The notes under the pieces are model-generated. The model ran no database searches. It saw nothing but the letters and a program-made list of their open reading frames with translations, and was not told where the DNA came from. A DNA stretch of 64,000 bases from JBNJFY01 sp051747265 (GTDB lineage Bacteria; Bacteroidota; Rhodothermia; Balneolales; Balneolaceae): contig JBNJFY010000003.1 in NCBI GenBank assembly GCA_051747265.1, positions 372,001 to 436,000 of the forward strand. Direction: 5' to 3'. The position numbers were made by a program, and so were the translations under genes. Below, one piece after another: positions 35,533 to 45,397 of this stretch. Numbering within the stretch: position 1 is the first letter of the stretch; the number at the start of each line of letters is the position of its first letter.

Positions 35533-37131
35533 ATGAGTGACTTTGATGTTTTGATAGTGGGATCTGGCCATAATGGATTAACCACAGGCTGTTATCTGGC
35601 TAAAGAAGGTTACCATGTAGGGGTATTGGAACGCCGAGATACGATTGGGGGAGCGGTGTGTACCGAGACAATGTTTGAATCGGAGCTGCATCCCCATGGA
35701 TTCCGGATAGATGTGGGATCATCAGTACATATCATGATTCATCAGACCGGGATTTTAGAAGATCTGGAACTGGAGAAATTCGGACTGGAATACATAGAGA
35801 TGGATCCGTTAATGTCATTTCCGGTGCCGGATGGCCGAGGCGTAATTCATTTTCACAAGGATCTGGAAAAAACGCTGGCCTCAATAGAAAAAGTAGCTCC
35901 CCAGGATGTTCAGAATTATAAAAACTTCGTCGAGTTTTGGGGACGGATTAATAAAGGGGTGCTCAATGCCTTTATGACCGTACCCACGGGTAAAGATTTG
36001 ACTATGGAGATGATCAAAGGTCAGATCCGTGATGGAGGTATGTTTAAAAAGGGAGAGCAGGCCCGGGGCTTGCAAAGAATTTTCAGCAGCTACGGAAAAG
36101 TAGTGGATAACGCATTTGAAAGTCCCTATATGAAAACAGCGCTGATGTGGTTTGCGGCGCAGTCCGGTCCTACGCCCGATCATCCGGCCACCGGAGATTT
36201 CGCCGGTTGGCAAGCCATGTTGCATCAAAGTGGCGCCAAGCACCCGCGAGGAGGAAGTGGTATGCTCACTCAGGCTATGGCTAAGTTGATAGAAAAATTT
36301 GGCGGAGAAGTGCGTCCGAATAGCCCGGTTAAAAGAATTCTAATTCGTGAGGGCAATGCTTTTGGGGTGGAATTACAGGATGGAACCGAGATCACCGCGG
36401 ACCTGATTGTCTCCAACGCGCATGTACAAACCACCATGTTGGGGCTGGTAGGAAAAGAGCATCTGGAACCTGAAATGCTGACCTCGGTTAAGAATATCAA
36501 CGTGGGTAACGGATTTGGTATGGTGATCCGATGTGCGGTGGAGGAGTTGCCTCAATATACCGCGGCACCGGAGGATCCCATGATTCATAACGGTATGCAA
36601 TTGCTATGTCCTTCAGTCGATTATATGAATAATGCCATCGGTGATTATATGAAAGGTCGTCCACCAGAGGATCCGGCGGTGTTGGCCATGACCTTCTCAA
36701 AAATCGACCCTGATGTGGCCAAAGACGGGGCTCATACCTTATTTGCCTGGGCACAATGGCACCCTTATGAATTAAGTACCGGTGAGCATTGGGACGATAT
36801 TCGGGAACGGGAGGCTCAAAAAATCTATGATGTGGTCACCCGATACGCCCCCAATATGGAGGGAAAACTCATCGATTGGTACATACAATCCCCACTGGAT
36901 ATTGAACGCAAACATGGTTTACTAAAAGGCAATGTGATGCATGTGGAGATGAGTTTTGATCAGATGTTTATGTTCCGTCCTACACCGGAGTTAAGTAAAT
37001 ACGAAACCCCCATTCAAAATTTGTATCTTTCCTCTGCGTCTTGCCATCCCGGCGGGGGTGTGTTCGGAGCCGCTGGATATAATGCCGCCCAAGTAATCTT
37101 GAAAAAGAACAGGCGGAAAAAATGGTTTTAA
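35533..37131 (+). CDS. FAD-dependent oxidoreductase, phytoene dehydrogenase/CrtO-like
   Basis: 532 residues. The N-terminal dinucleotide-binding motif is VLIVGSGHNGLTTGCYLAKEG, followed by VLERRDTIGGAV (30-41), and the C-terminal flavin block includes CHPGGGVFGAAGYNAA. This opening and length are those of the CrtI/CrtO/PYROXD2 group, which includes carotenoid ketolases and desaturases as well as enzymes of unknown substrate. No other carotenoid gene is in the window, so a pigment role is only one option. It is followed after 63 bp by an LD-carboxypeptidase gene. Confidence 0.85.
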   Translation: MSDFDVLIVGSGHNGLTTGCYLAKEGYHVGVLERRDTIGGAVCTETMFESELHPHGFRIDVGSSVHIMIHQTGILEDLELEKFGLEYIEMDPLMSFPVPDGRGVIHFHKDLEKTLASIEKVAPQDVQNYKNFVEFWGRINKGVLNAFMTVPTGKDLTMEMIKGQIRDGGMFKKGEQARGLQRIFSSYGKVVDNAFESPYMKTALMWFAAQSGPTPDHPATGDFAGWQAMLHQSGAKHPRGGSGMLTQAMAKLIEKFGGEVRPNSPVKRILIREGNAFGVELQDGTEITADLIVSNAHVQTTMLGLVGKEHLEPEMLTSVKNINVGNGFGMVIRCAVEELPQYTAAPEDPMIHNGMQLLCPSVDYMNNAIGDYMKGRPPEDPAVLAMTFSKIDPDVAKDGAHTLFAWAQWHPYELSTGEHWDDIREREAQKIYDVVTRYAPNMEGKLIDWYIQSPLDIERKHGLLKGNVMHVEMSFDQMFMFRPTPELSKYETPIQNLYLSSASCHPGGGVFGAAGYNAAQVILKKNRRKKWF

Positions 37132-37194
37132 TTGATTAACATTATAAGCTGGAAAAGCAGAATTTCTATAGACTCGCATTGATCATCACGCTTT

Positions 37195-38223
37195 ATGGAT
37201 CGAAAGGAATTTCTTAAAAAGCTTACTGTAACCGGCGGAATGCTGGCTGCGCCCTTTATCCACACCTCGGCTAAAGGGACATCAAACCGTGCGTCTAAGG
37301 CAATGCTCAAACCCGCCAGGGTACACCGTGGAGATACGGCAGCGATTGTCTCACCGGCGGGCAGTGTGGTTTCCAATGATGATATTGAGGAGGCCATTAG
37401 CGCGGTTCGCAGTTTAGGATTGAAGCCAAAGGTGGGCAAGAACCTCGGCCAACGTTGGGGGTATCTCGGTGGTAGGGATTCCCAGCGAGTGGATGATTTG
37501 CATAATGCCTTCAAAGATCCGGAAGTAAAACTGATTTTTCCCATTCGTGGCGGATACGGATCCAGTCGCCTGTTACCCATGATCGATTTTGAGTTGATCC
37601 GACGTCATCCTAAAGCGTTTGTGGGTTTTTCGGATAACACCTCATTGATTGTATCCATGAATCAATTTGCGGGTTTGGTTACCTTTTATGGTCCCAATGC
37701 ACTCTCTGATTGGACCCCGTACACCAAAAAGCATTGGCAGCAGATGATTATGGGAGAAGGTCCTGCCGGCTCATTGCCACCACCACACAGCGAGCGCCCC
37801 AGTAATGTTAAGAGTATCGTCAAAGGGCGAGTAGCCGGACCGTTGATCGGTGGAAACCTGTCACTGCTTACCCAAACATTGGGTACTGAATGGGAGATAG
37901 ACACCCGCGACAAAATTTTGTTCTTCGAAGATGTCAATGAGTCAGCCTATCGCATCGATCGTATGCTCACTCATTTATGGCTGGCCCGCAAACTTCAGGT
38001 GGCTAAAGGATTCGCGATCGGACACATGACCAACATCAGCAGTAATGATGGTTTAGACGTTATGGAAGTGTTGAAAGATCGGCTGGAACCACTGGGTAAA
38101 CCATGCTTTGTTGGAGTCTCCACTGGACATATATCCGATATCCTGACCTTGCCTGTAGGAGTAACCGTTGAACTGGATGCTACCCAGGGAGTACTAAAAG
38201 CCAACGAATCGGCTGTAATTTAA
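37195..38223 (+). CDS. LD-carboxypeptidase (family S66, LdcA/MccF type)
   Basis: 342 residues. The S66 nucleophile block GFSDNTS (Ser146), the upstream IRGGYGSSRLLP, and the C-terminal GHISDILTLPVG with its catalytic His are all present. These enzymes remove the terminal D-Ala of L,D-linked muropeptides during peptidoglycan recycling, or cleave related amides. Unusually for a recycling enzyme, the N-terminus DRKEFLKKLTVTGGMLAAP looks like a Tat-type signal with an RK in place of RR, so it may be exported. The stop overlaps the next ATG by one base, in an operon leading to alanine racemase. Confidence 0.85.
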   Translation: MDRKEFLKKLTVTGGMLAAPFIHTSAKGTSNRASKAMLKPARVHRGDTAAIVSPAGSVVSNDDIEEAISAVRSLGLKPKVGKNLGQRWGYLGGRDSQRVDDLHNAFKDPEVKLIFPIRGGYGSSRLLPMIDFELIRRHPKAFVGFSDNTSLIVSMNQFAGLVTFYGPNALSDWTPYTKKHWQQMIMGEGPAGSLPPPHSERPSNVKSIVKGRVAGPLIGGNLSLLTQTLGTEWEIDTRDKILFFEDVNESAYRIDRMLTHLWLARKLQVAKGFAIGHMTNISSNDGLDVMEVLKDRLEPLGKPCFVGVSTGHISDILTLPVGVTVELDATQGVLKANESAVI

Positions 38224-39365
38224 TGCTGCTCTCCCGTCTGGGTTTTCAATGGACCATTCCCCTGGGACGGCTTAAGCTGTCTATCGATCCCTTGGTACCC
38301 ATAATAATGGGATTGCTAGGTTGGGTTTTTGCCGATCGATACTATCCCTACCTGTATCAAGCAGATACGCAAACCTATTGGCTATTTGGTGGATTAACAG
38401 CGCTGTTGGTATTTCTTTCCATTTTAATTCATGAATTGGGTCATGCCTTTGCCGCTCGACTACGTCATCAAAATGTGCCCCAAATCCATCTGTTCGCCTT
38501 CGGCGGCATGGCCGTACTGGAGAACCGTAAACTGACCTCCAACGACGAACTTATTATATCCCTGTTCGGCCCTATTGCTTCCTTGATATTAGGCGCATTC
38601 TATTTTGGTATCGGCTGGCTGATTATCTGGCCGCGGTCAGTGTGGGCACTGCTGGATATATTAGCATTGCTAAACCTGTTTATTGCAGTATTCAATCTGA
38701 TACCTATCTACCCGTTGGATGGGGGTCGGATGCTTCGGGCTTTTATCGCTAAAGGGCATCGTGCCCAACTGGAAGCTTCCATTTTAACCTATCGCATCGG
38801 ATCGATCATCATCGCGCTCTTGTTTGTGGCGGCTATAGTGATCTATGCCCGACAATCCTTTATGTTTAGTGTAGGATTTGGGATAGCTGGATTTTACCTC
38901 TCCTATATGGCGCTCAATGGGAAATATCAGCTCATTCAGATGCCTGCGTTGAAAGATCTGTATTTAGAAGTGGATGCTTCGCAATCGCCCACGGTATGGT
39001 TAGAAAAGGTGTTTAGACATCCTACTTATGAGGTGTCCAGTCTGCTGATCCCAATCCAATTAACTAATCAGACGGAGCTCAAAGTCTTGCCCGGAGATGA
39101 ATATTTAAAATGGGCGGGAAATGAGGAACAGTCGGAGCAGACTTCCTTACTCTCTTTGCTTCAGGATATGACCGAGGGGCGTTATATTGACCTTCATGAT
39201 CTGAGCAGCTATCAGCAAAAAGTTACTTTTGACTCGGAATTTGTACCGCTGTTAAAGAACGAGCGTCTATTGGGTATTTGTGATGCCCGTGAACTGCGAT
39301 ATTGGCTTCACCGACAGCTTGGTTCCGGTCAAACGCCAAATTTTTTACAAGATTCATCATCCTAG
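38223..39365 (+). CDS. Site-2-type zinc metalloprotease (M50)
   Basis: 380 residues with six or so membrane segments in the N-terminal 240. The zinc motif HELGH (His70-Glu71-His74) and the third ligand region IYPLDGGRMLRA mark an M50 intramembrane protease. A soluble C-terminal region of about 140 residues may be a divergent CBS pair, as in the M50 subgroup with that architecture. Targets are usually membrane-bound regulators or anti-sigma factors; none is identifiable here. It lies between LD-carboxypeptidase and alanine racemase genes with no spacing, which suggests a cell-wall operon. Confidence 0.85.
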   Translation: MLLSRLGFQWTIPLGRLKLSIDPLVPIIMGLLGWVFADRYYPYLYQADTQTYWLFGGLTALLVFLSILIHELGHAFAARLRHQNVPQIHLFAFGGMAVLENRKLTSNDELIISLFGPIASLILGAFYFGIGWLIIWPRSVWALLDILALLNLFIAVFNLIPIYPLDGGRMLRAFIAKGHRAQLEASILTYRIGSIIIALLFVAAIVIYARQSFMFSVGFGIAGFYLSYMALNGKYQLIQMPALKDLYLEVDASQSPTVWLEKVFRHPTYEVSSLLIPIQLTNQTELKVLPGDEYLKWAGNEEQSEQTSLLSLLQDMTEGRYIDLHDLSSYQQKVTFDSEFVPLLKNERLLGICDARELRYWLHRQLGSGQTPNFLQDSSS

Positions 39366-40442
39366 ATGAGTAATTATCAAAGACATTATCGATCAGAAGC
39401 CCGTATTTCGCGCGTGGCACTCCGTAATAATGCCCGGATCATGCGAAATCAGGCCGGGGAACAGGTCTTGCAGATGGCGGTAGTAAAAGCCAACGCCTAC
39501 GGGCACGGTGCTGTACAAGTGGCCCAGACACTCCAAGACGTAACGGATTGGCTAGCCGTGGCAACCGTTCACGAGGGCATTGAATTACGACAAGGGGGGA
39601 TCGATCTTCCCATACTGGTTTTGGGAGCGCCTCATCCCGCAACGGTGGATTTTTATCTGGATTTTGATTTAACGCCTACGGTTAGTGCCCGAGAACAACT
39701 CTCGTTACTAAAACCAGGTATGTCGTTTCATATCAATATCGATACCGGCATGAATCGGATGGGTATCCGTTTTGATGAGTGGACAGACATGCGTGAGGAG
39801 CTTGAAGGAAACGAAGCACAGTGCCGGGGCATCTTTACCCATTTTGCAACCGCGGAGGACCCCGACAATCCTGTTGTATACCGGCAACTCCAGCGGTTTC
39901 GCCAGATTCTGGAATCTGTACCCGATGAATGGCTCGTACACGTAGCAAACACCGGAGCAGCTGCATTTTACGATCACCTGGAATTTGACATGATTCGAAC
40001 AGGCATCGGTTTATATGGCTATCCACCCGGAAATACACCCATAGGTGGGCTTGTTCCGGTATTGCAGTGGTTTACCGCGATCGATCACATTCATCGGGTT
40101 AGAGCCGGCGAAACGGTCTCTTATGGAGCCACTTGGCAAGCGGATGAAGATTGTTGGGTGGGCACCTTGCCGGTAGGATATGCAGATGGGGTGCCTCGAC
40201 TACTGAGTAACCAATTCAGAGTTCGAATAGGGGATCGTTTGGTACCTTCGGTGGGAACGGTAACTATGGATTACATTATGATTAATCTAGGTCAGACTCC
40301 AGAGGAGATAGGTACTGAAGTAGAAATATTGGGGAATACTTCCAATACAGCCATAGACTGGGCTGAAAAATGCTCCACTATCTGCTACGAAATTTTAACC
40401 GGTATAAATGATCGGGTAGCCCGCACCTATATTGAAGATTAA
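39366..40442 (+). CDS. alr: Alanine racemase
   Basis: 358 residues. The PLP lysine motif VVKANAYGHG (Lys41), the catalytic Tyr in ETVSYGATW (Tyr253), and the second-domain block GTVTMDYIMINLG are intact. It makes D-alanine for peptidoglycan. It starts directly after the M50 gene stop and is the third gene of a wall-related operon with the LD-carboxypeptidase. Length and motifs are standard. Confidence 0.93.
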   Translation: MSNYQRHYRSEARISRVALRNNARIMRNQAGEQVLQMAVVKANAYGHGAVQVAQTLQDVTDWLAVATVHEGIELRQGGIDLPILVLGAPHPATVDFYLDFDLTPTVSAREQLSLLKPGMSFHINIDTGMNRMGIRFDEWTDMREELEGNEAQCRGIFTHFATAEDPDNPVVYRQLQRFRQILESVPDEWLVHVANTGAAAFYDHLEFDMIRTGIGLYGYPPGNTPIGGLVPVLQWFTAIDHIHRVRAGETVSYGATWQADEDCWVGTLPVGYADGVPRLLSNQFRVRIGDRLVPSVGTVTMDYIMINLGQTPEEIGTEVEILGNTSNTAIDWAEKCSTICYEILTGINDRVARTYIED

Positions 40443-40473
40443 GTACGGGCTTATCCCTGGTTGGAAGATGAGC

Positions 40474-40965
40474 TTAATTCAAATAAATAAGCTCTAATTC
40501 CACATCAAAATAAAGGGTCATTCCCTGATATGCCGGGTTAGCGCTATTTTCAGTATATCCGAGTTCCGGCGGGACCACTAAGGAGCGTTTGCCCCCTTCT
40601 TTCATATCTAACAAGCCTTGTCGAAATCCGTCGATGGTTCCGGGCAGGCTGAAGCGAACCGAATCGGTGCTTCCATTTTTATACGAACTGTCCAGCACAT
40701 TGCCCGCAGAATCACGCAGGGTGTAATTTACCCAAACTACATCATTTTCAACCACTTTGTAACGACCAGAACCTTCTTCAAGCTCAAAAATACGTAGTCC
40801 TTCACTAGTGACCGTAGGGGTTACTTCGGTGGTATCATAAGGTTCGGGAACGGTACTGAAATCATCAGGCTCTTCTTCGGGTGTGGTCGGATTATCTGTG
40901 CAACCGACCATTAAACCGAATAGAACTAGAGGTATGATCCACAGATATTTGGTAAATGTTTGCAT
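40474..40965 (-). CDS. FKBP-type peptidyl-prolyl isomerase lipoprotein
   Basis: 163 residues. Lipobox LMVGC (Cys22), an acidic Pro-rich linker (TPEEEPDDFSTVPEP), then an FKBP domain (WVNYTLRDSAGNVLDSSY, FSLPGTIDGFRQGLLDMKEGGKRSLVVPPELGY). It would assist folding of envelope proteins from a membrane anchor. It lies 2 bp downstream of a TlpA-like thioredoxin lipoprotein and converges with alr. Confidence 0.9.
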   Translation of the reverse strand: MQTFTKYLWIIPLVLFGLMVGCTDNPTTPEEEPDDFSTVPEPYDTTEVTPTVTSEGLRIFELEEGSGRYKVVENDVVWVNYTLRDSAGNVLDSSYKNGSTDSVRFSLPGTIDGFRQGLLDMKEGGKRSLVVPPELGYTENSANPAYQGMTLYFDVELELIYLN

Positions 40966-40967
40966 GA

Positions 40968-42218
40968 TTATTTGGAGGTAATGGTATTTAATTTATTAAT
41001 AAGTCGTTGTTTCTCTTTGTAGTAGTAACTTCCTGTAGCGGGACCGTTAAATCCTACATGAATAAACTGAATTTCGTGATTCTCATTGGTAAATATACTC
41101 GTTGGATAAGAAACCACTTCGTCTAAAAACGGTAAAGAAGCCGCGGCATTGTCTTTGTCACTGGATCCAGCTATCAATAGGGTCCAGGGGATATCAAATC
41201 GTTGGCGATAGCGACGGACCATTTCGGCATCTTGTTTAAAATTACCGGTGAACTCAAAGGCCAGCCCCACAATTTGCAGATCAGTATTCTTGTACTCACG
41301 TTCATAAAGATCTATCAGTAATTGAGCTTCATCGGAGCAGTTCGGACACCAGGATCCAAACAGATACACCAACAGGGGCTTATCCCGAAATTGCGGATCA
41401 GTTGCCCGAACGGTATCACCATTCACCGTGGGGAAAGCAAAGTTAACCGTTTCGCCCACTGCTTCCTGCGCTTGAACTTGTAAGGGATCGCGCAAAGGAT
41501 CTTCATCGCTTTGGTAAGCGGTGAAGGTTTCATGTGAGGTATTATAATACCAAGCGTCCCCTTCAATAGTGTTATTGGCACCCATTCGCCCCTTGAATAA
41601 ATAGGCATGGGATCCATCAAACGTGGACAAGGTGAAAGTGGAGTCGGTGTAAACTCCTTCTAAAAAGCGATAATCCCCGGTTTCCCGGGCAAACGTACCA
41701 TGCATTTTTCCATCAGGTTGCGATACAAAAATACCCACAGCAGGGGAAGTATTCCCATCCGCATCGGAAAATGTGGTATTCCAGGTACCATCAAACACAA
41801 ATTGCTCAGGGGCAGTGGATGGATAGCGATCAGTCACCCCCATTTGACCTCTAAAATCCATTCGTTTACTACCAACATCTGATCGTCGGGTCCATTCACC
41901 CGATAAGTCTCCATTGGCCTGCTTGGTGGCCACGATTTCGGAATCGAAATAATCAAAGCGCAGGTGAATGCTATCTTGCTCTACCCATACATCGGTAAAT
42001 CGTACCGTATCAATACCGTTGATTACATACGCTTGATAGCCATCGGAAGCTGGTTCAATGATCAATGGAAAAGCGATATTTCCGCCATCCGTGGGCATTA
42101 GTCCGCGATAGGTGCCTTCAAATTGTGGGGAAGTGCTGCAACCCATGAATCCGAAGGTGGCTGTGAGTAAGATCAGTAAAACCGCGGTGAATGAACGAAT
42201 ACGGTGTAGATGCTTCAT
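40968..42218 (-). CDS. TlpA-like thioredoxin-fold lipoprotein with N-terminal beta domain
   Basis: 416 residues. Lipobox TFGFMGC (Cys27). The C-terminal 170 residues are a thioredoxin fold with FGSWCPNCSDEAQLL, an active CxxC (CPNC) as in TlpA/ResA, followed by the cis-Pro-like SYPTSIF. The N-terminal ~230 residues are beta-rich repeats (GTYRGLMPTDGGNIAFPL, GTWNTTFSDADGNTSPA, HGTFARETGDYRFLEG). It is probably a periplasmic thiol reductase for cytochrome maturation or general disulfide handling. It is translated just ahead of the FKBP lipoprotein, so the two form an envelope-folding pair. Confidence 0.87.
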   Translation of the reverse strand: MKHLHRIRSFTAVLLILLTATFGFMGCSTSPQFEGTYRGLMPTDGGNIAFPLIIEPASDGYQAYVINGIDTVRFTDVWVEQDSIHLRFDYFDSEIVATKQANGDLSGEWTRRSDVGSKRMDFRGQMGVTDRYPSTAPEQFVFDGTWNTTFSDADGNTSPAVGIFVSQPDGKMHGTFARETGDYRFLEGVYTDSTFTLSTFDGSHAYLFKGRMGANNTIEGDAWYYNTSHETFTAYQSDEDPLRDPLQVQAQEAVGETVNFAFPTVNGDTVRATDPQFRDKPLLVYLFGSWCPNCSDEAQLLIDLYEREYKNTDLQIVGLAFEFTGNFKQDAEMVRRYRQRFDIPWTLLIAGSSDKDNAAASLPFLDEVVSYPTSIFTNENHEIQFIHVGFNGPATGSYYYKEKQRLINKLNTITSK

Positions 42219-42228
42219 CTCTAAAGAG

Positions 42229-43386
42229 TTATATATAAATTTTAGCCTGTGAAAATAGGTGTTTCAATCGTTGATAAAAAGCCTGACCCCCGAATCGTTC
42301 TATAATGAGACTGCGAATAGCTTTTTGATCGTAGTGCTCATACTGTTCCATCACCTGATCCATAGCCTGAGCCAAAGCGGCTGGATCCTCCGGCTCTACC
42401 AGCTCCCCCAAATTATCCGTCATATACTCCTGAGGACCTCCACAGCGGGTGGCCACTACCGGTCGCCCACAACTCAGCATTTCCACGATAGCCATTCCGA
42501 AGGTTTCTACTCGGCTGGAGGATACCAAGGCGTGATGGTGTTGCATCAATGCTACCATTTGCGCGCGATCTACAGGCTGGTGGCTAGTAACACGAGCCGA
42601 TATCTCAGAGTTGAGAAGCGAAGAATAAGTTCCTTCTCCAACTATGGTTAATTGCCAATCAGGAGTTTTAAGCTGCGGGAGCGCCTCCACCAATATATCA
42701 ATTCCTTTTTTGGGCTGATCATCGGGCCCCACAAATAACCAACGAAAGGGAGGAGCCGGCGAAGCGGATATGAACGCTTGATGTTCAAAGGTTCGCCCAA
42801 TGACGTTCCCGATCACCCCGGTTGGCTTGGTAATCGCTTGTTGCTCTAGAAACGCATCCACTTTGGTTTGCAAATGATCAGAAACGCTGACTATAGCCGA
42901 TGCATCCTCATAAACAGCTCTCATTTCTTCTTCCTGGCGGCCGAACATTTCTGATAGAAAGCTAAAATGTTCAATTATAACATAGGGGAGAGAAGCATAT
43001 TCTTTATGAAGGTGACGAGCCCATTTCCCGGGCTGAAGTGCCGTTTGGGCGATTAGTAGCTCGGGTTGAACATGCTGTTCGGACAGGTACAATTGATAGC
43101 CGGCTTCCAATCCGTCGATTTCAGCCTGATCTTTACGAGAGGTTAGTCGGTGGGTGAGTACTGGCTGGATAACTTCAATAACAGTAACACCGTTTATCTT
43201 TTCCACCCGAACCGAACGGCGTAGTTGACGCGTTTGCCGGATAGTCGGAGTTCGTACGGTCAATACTGAAACATCACAATATTTCGCCAGTGCCTCGGCG
43301 TGATCCCGAAAAAAGATCCCATGATGGGGATGTTCATCCGTAGGGTAGAACGAAGTTAAAAAAAGTAGAGACGGTTGGTCCGACAT
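42229..43386 (-). CDS. GT4 glycosyltransferase
   Basis: 385 residues, GT-B fold. N-terminal LFLTSFYPTDEHPHHGIFFRDHAEAL and the GT4 donor block VETFGMAIVEMLSCGRPVVATRCGGPQEYM are clear. It belongs to a different GT4 group from the EPS-locus enzymes. It lies 10 bp upstream of the TlpA-like gene on the same strand and is divergent (16-bp gap) from a GT2 gene. It forms a small glycan cluster with the next three genes; the substrate is unknown. Confidence 0.85.
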   Translation of the reverse strand: MSDQPSLLFLTSFYPTDEHPHHGIFFRDHAEALAKYCDVSVLTVRTPTIRQTRQLRRSVRVEKINGVTVIEVIQPVLTHRLTSRKDQAEIDGLEAGYQLYLSEQHVQPELLIAQTALQPGKWARHLHKEYASLPYVIIEHFSFLSEMFGRQEEEMRAVYEDASAIVSVSDHLQTKVDAFLEQQAITKPTGVIGNVIGRTFEHQAFISASPAPPFRWLFVGPDDQPKKGIDILVEALPQLKTPDWQLTIVGEGTYSSLLNSEISARVTSHQPVDRAQMVALMQHHHALVSSSRVETFGMAIVEMLSCGRPVVATRCGGPQEYMTDNLGELVEPEDPAALAQAMDQVMEQYEHYDQKAIRSLIIERFGGQAFYQRLKHLFSQAKIYI

Positions 43387-43402
43387 CAGACAGTAAGATT
43401 TT

Positions 43403-44446
43403 TTGGAATCAAAAGGCAGACTCGTAGTTTGGCATCAATTCTACAACGACTGCAATAAACTGAATATCCATTTGAAAAGCATAGTTGATCCACTGAATCC
43501 CCAATCCGAGGGATGGCCTTGGAAATTGAATGCCCCTGCGGAGAATATCAAAGGGCAGAAATGGCCCAAGATATCTATCGTTACCCCCAGCTATAATCAG
43601 GGCGCATTCATTGAAGAAACCATACGGTCGGTGATAGGCCAGCAGTATCCCAATCTTGAATACATCGTCATGGATGGTGGAAGCAGTGATCAGACGGTCT
43701 CCATTCTGGAATATTACGATGAGTACATTACCCATTGGGAAAGTGAACCCGATGAAGGCCAAACCCATGCCATCAACAAAGGTATTCGCAGAGCCACCGG
43801 CGATTGGATTGCCTATCTGAACTCCGATGATCTATACTATCCAGGGGCACTATTTAAAGTAGGAGAGACAGCTCAAGCAACTACTTTGAAATGGATTGCC
43901 GGGCATACCCAGGTATTTGGCGGTGAGGAGCAATACGAACTTAAAAAAGCCACCAATGAAGGTATTGAACATCCCGAGCGGTGGTTGACTTATCAGTTAC
44001 ACGTACCTCAGCACTCCTCCTTTGTGCATGAAACGCTGTTTAAAGAGCATGGCCTATTTAAGGATCAATATCAGTATGCGTTTGATATGGAATTCTACAT
44101 GCGGATTGCGCAGCGGGGATATCGAATTGAGATCATCGATGATGTACTGGCCGGTTTTCGCATCCACGATGAAAGCAAAACACGAACCAGCCGGGTCCCA
44201 TTTTTAAATGAGCAAATCGAAATGCTTTTTGAATATCAGGATCACATAAAAGAGCAGGATTTTGTGGAAGCCAAACAAATCCTCTTTGATCTATTGGCGG
44301 ATCATCTGATTTATGATGTGGCCGCGCACGCCGGGGAGTGGTCTTACCGGAAATCTATGAATGAATTGACCCATGCCCTGTCATTGCAACCCAAATTGTT
44401 TTACAGCCGTCACTTCTGGGGAGCGGTTAAACGTGTGATATTTTAG
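43403..44446 (+). CDS. GT2 family glycosyltransferase
   Basis: 347 residues from TTG 43403; there is no in-frame ATG upstream of the conserved core and only 16 bp to the divergent gene. GT-A motifs are SIVTPSYNQGAFIEETIRSV, EYIVMDGGSSDQT and AYLNSDDLY (the DxD-like SDD). The pre-domain WPWKLNAPAE matches a common type of capsule GT2. It should add a sugar in a surface glycan. Two more glycan genes follow closely in the same direction. Confidence 0.85.
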   Translation: MESKGRLVVWHQFYNDCNKLNIHLKSIVDPLNPQSEGWPWKLNAPAENIKGQKWPKISIVTPSYNQGAFIEETIRSVIGQQYPNLEYIVMDGGSSDQTVSILEYYDEYITHWESEPDEGQTHAINKGIRRATGDWIAYLNSDDLYYPGALFKVGETAQATTLKWIAGHTQVFGGEEQYELKKATNEGIEHPERWLTYQLHVPQHSSFVHETLFKEHGLFKDQYQYAFDMEFYMRIAQRGYRIEIIDDVLAGFRIHDESKTRTSRVPFLNEQIEMLFEYQDHIKEQDFVEAKQILFDLLADHLIYDVAAHAGEWSYRKSMNELTHALSLQPKLFYSRHFWGAVKRVIF

Positions 44447-44451
44447 AATCA

Positions 44452-45381
44452 ATGAAGTACGAAGCGGTTATAGCGGCGAAAGACGCGCGAGATTTAATCG
44501 GGGAAACCCTCGATTCACTACTAAACAGTGAGATCCCACCCGAACGCATTTGGGTAATCGATGATGCCAGCGAAGATGATACCGGAGCGGTGGCGCTAAC
44601 GTACGATCGGGTAGAACTACTCACCAACAAAGAAAATCACGATACCAGCTATTCCAGAAATCGGGGATTGAAGAGAGTAGAGACCGAATACGTACTAGCT
44701 ATCGATGCTGATGATCTGGTGCATCCACAGAAAACCAAGATCCAGATGGAATATTTGGAGGCCCATCCGGAGGTCGATTTCGCGTACGGCGATAAGCAGG
44801 GATTTAACAATGAGTTCCAGAAAGAGAATTACAATGAATTACTCACTTATGAACAGGTGGAAGATGTTTTTCGCCTGGTATTGAAGCGCAATACTATTGT
44901 TCCGGGCATGGTGATGTTTCGCACCCGATTTTTCGAGCGCTATGGCTATTTCGATGAGCAGATTCATATTTCCAATGATCGAGAGTTATATCTGCGGGCT
45001 ATGATTCAGGGAGCCACTTTTGGCTATACGCCGGGTGCCATTTTGTTCTACCGGCAACACGGATCCAGCATGTTGGCCACCCGCTATCGGGAAGGAATAT
45101 GGAATAACTATTTGACCCTCAAGAAACATTACGAGGGTATTAAAAATGTGCGCGATGGGAAATATCGTAAGCAATTGGCTACTGAAATGCGCATGATGGC
45201 CCGGAATCTGAATATTTTTCAATATGATTTTAGCCATGTGCAAGATGCCATTGCAATGGCCTTGGTTGCAGATTCCAATGTTCGTATTCAACAATCCAGG
45301 ATTTACACTGTTCTGGAGCAGCTAATTGGTTCCAACCAGTTAGAGCGATTATTACGATTGAAATTTAAATTGATCGGTTAA
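44452..45381 (+). CDS. GT2 family glycosyltransferase
   Basis: 309 residues, GT-A fold: YEAVIAAKDARDLIGETLDSLL, IWVIDDASEDDTG, the DxD-type AIDADDLVHP, and HISNDRELYLRAMIQG toward the acceptor side. It starts 5 bp after the preceding GT2. No membrane segment is seen, so it works at the cytoplasmic face. The donor and acceptor are unknown. Confidence 0.85.
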   Translation: MKYEAVIAAKDARDLIGETLDSLLNSEIPPERIWVIDDASEDDTGAVALTYDRVELLTNKENHDTSYSRNRGLKRVETEYVLAIDADDLVHPQKTKIQMEYLEAHPEVDFAYGDKQGFNNEFQKENYNELLTYEQVEDVFRLVLKRNTIVPGMVMFRTRFFERYGYFDEQIHISNDRELYLRAMIQGATFGYTPGAILFYRQHGSSMLATRYREGIWNNYLTLKKHYEGIKNVRDGKYRKQLATEMRMMARNLNIFQYDFSHVQDAIAMALVADSNVRIQQSRIYTVLEQLIGSNQLERLLRLKFKLIG

Positions 45382-45397
45382 TTATAAGTTTCCGTAC

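Noticed and set aside
40442..40500. Hairpin GAGCTTA/TAAGCTC between alr and the FKBP gene as a bidirectional terminator
   Set aside because: The arms overlap the FKBP coding end, the loop is long and no T run follows on either strand.
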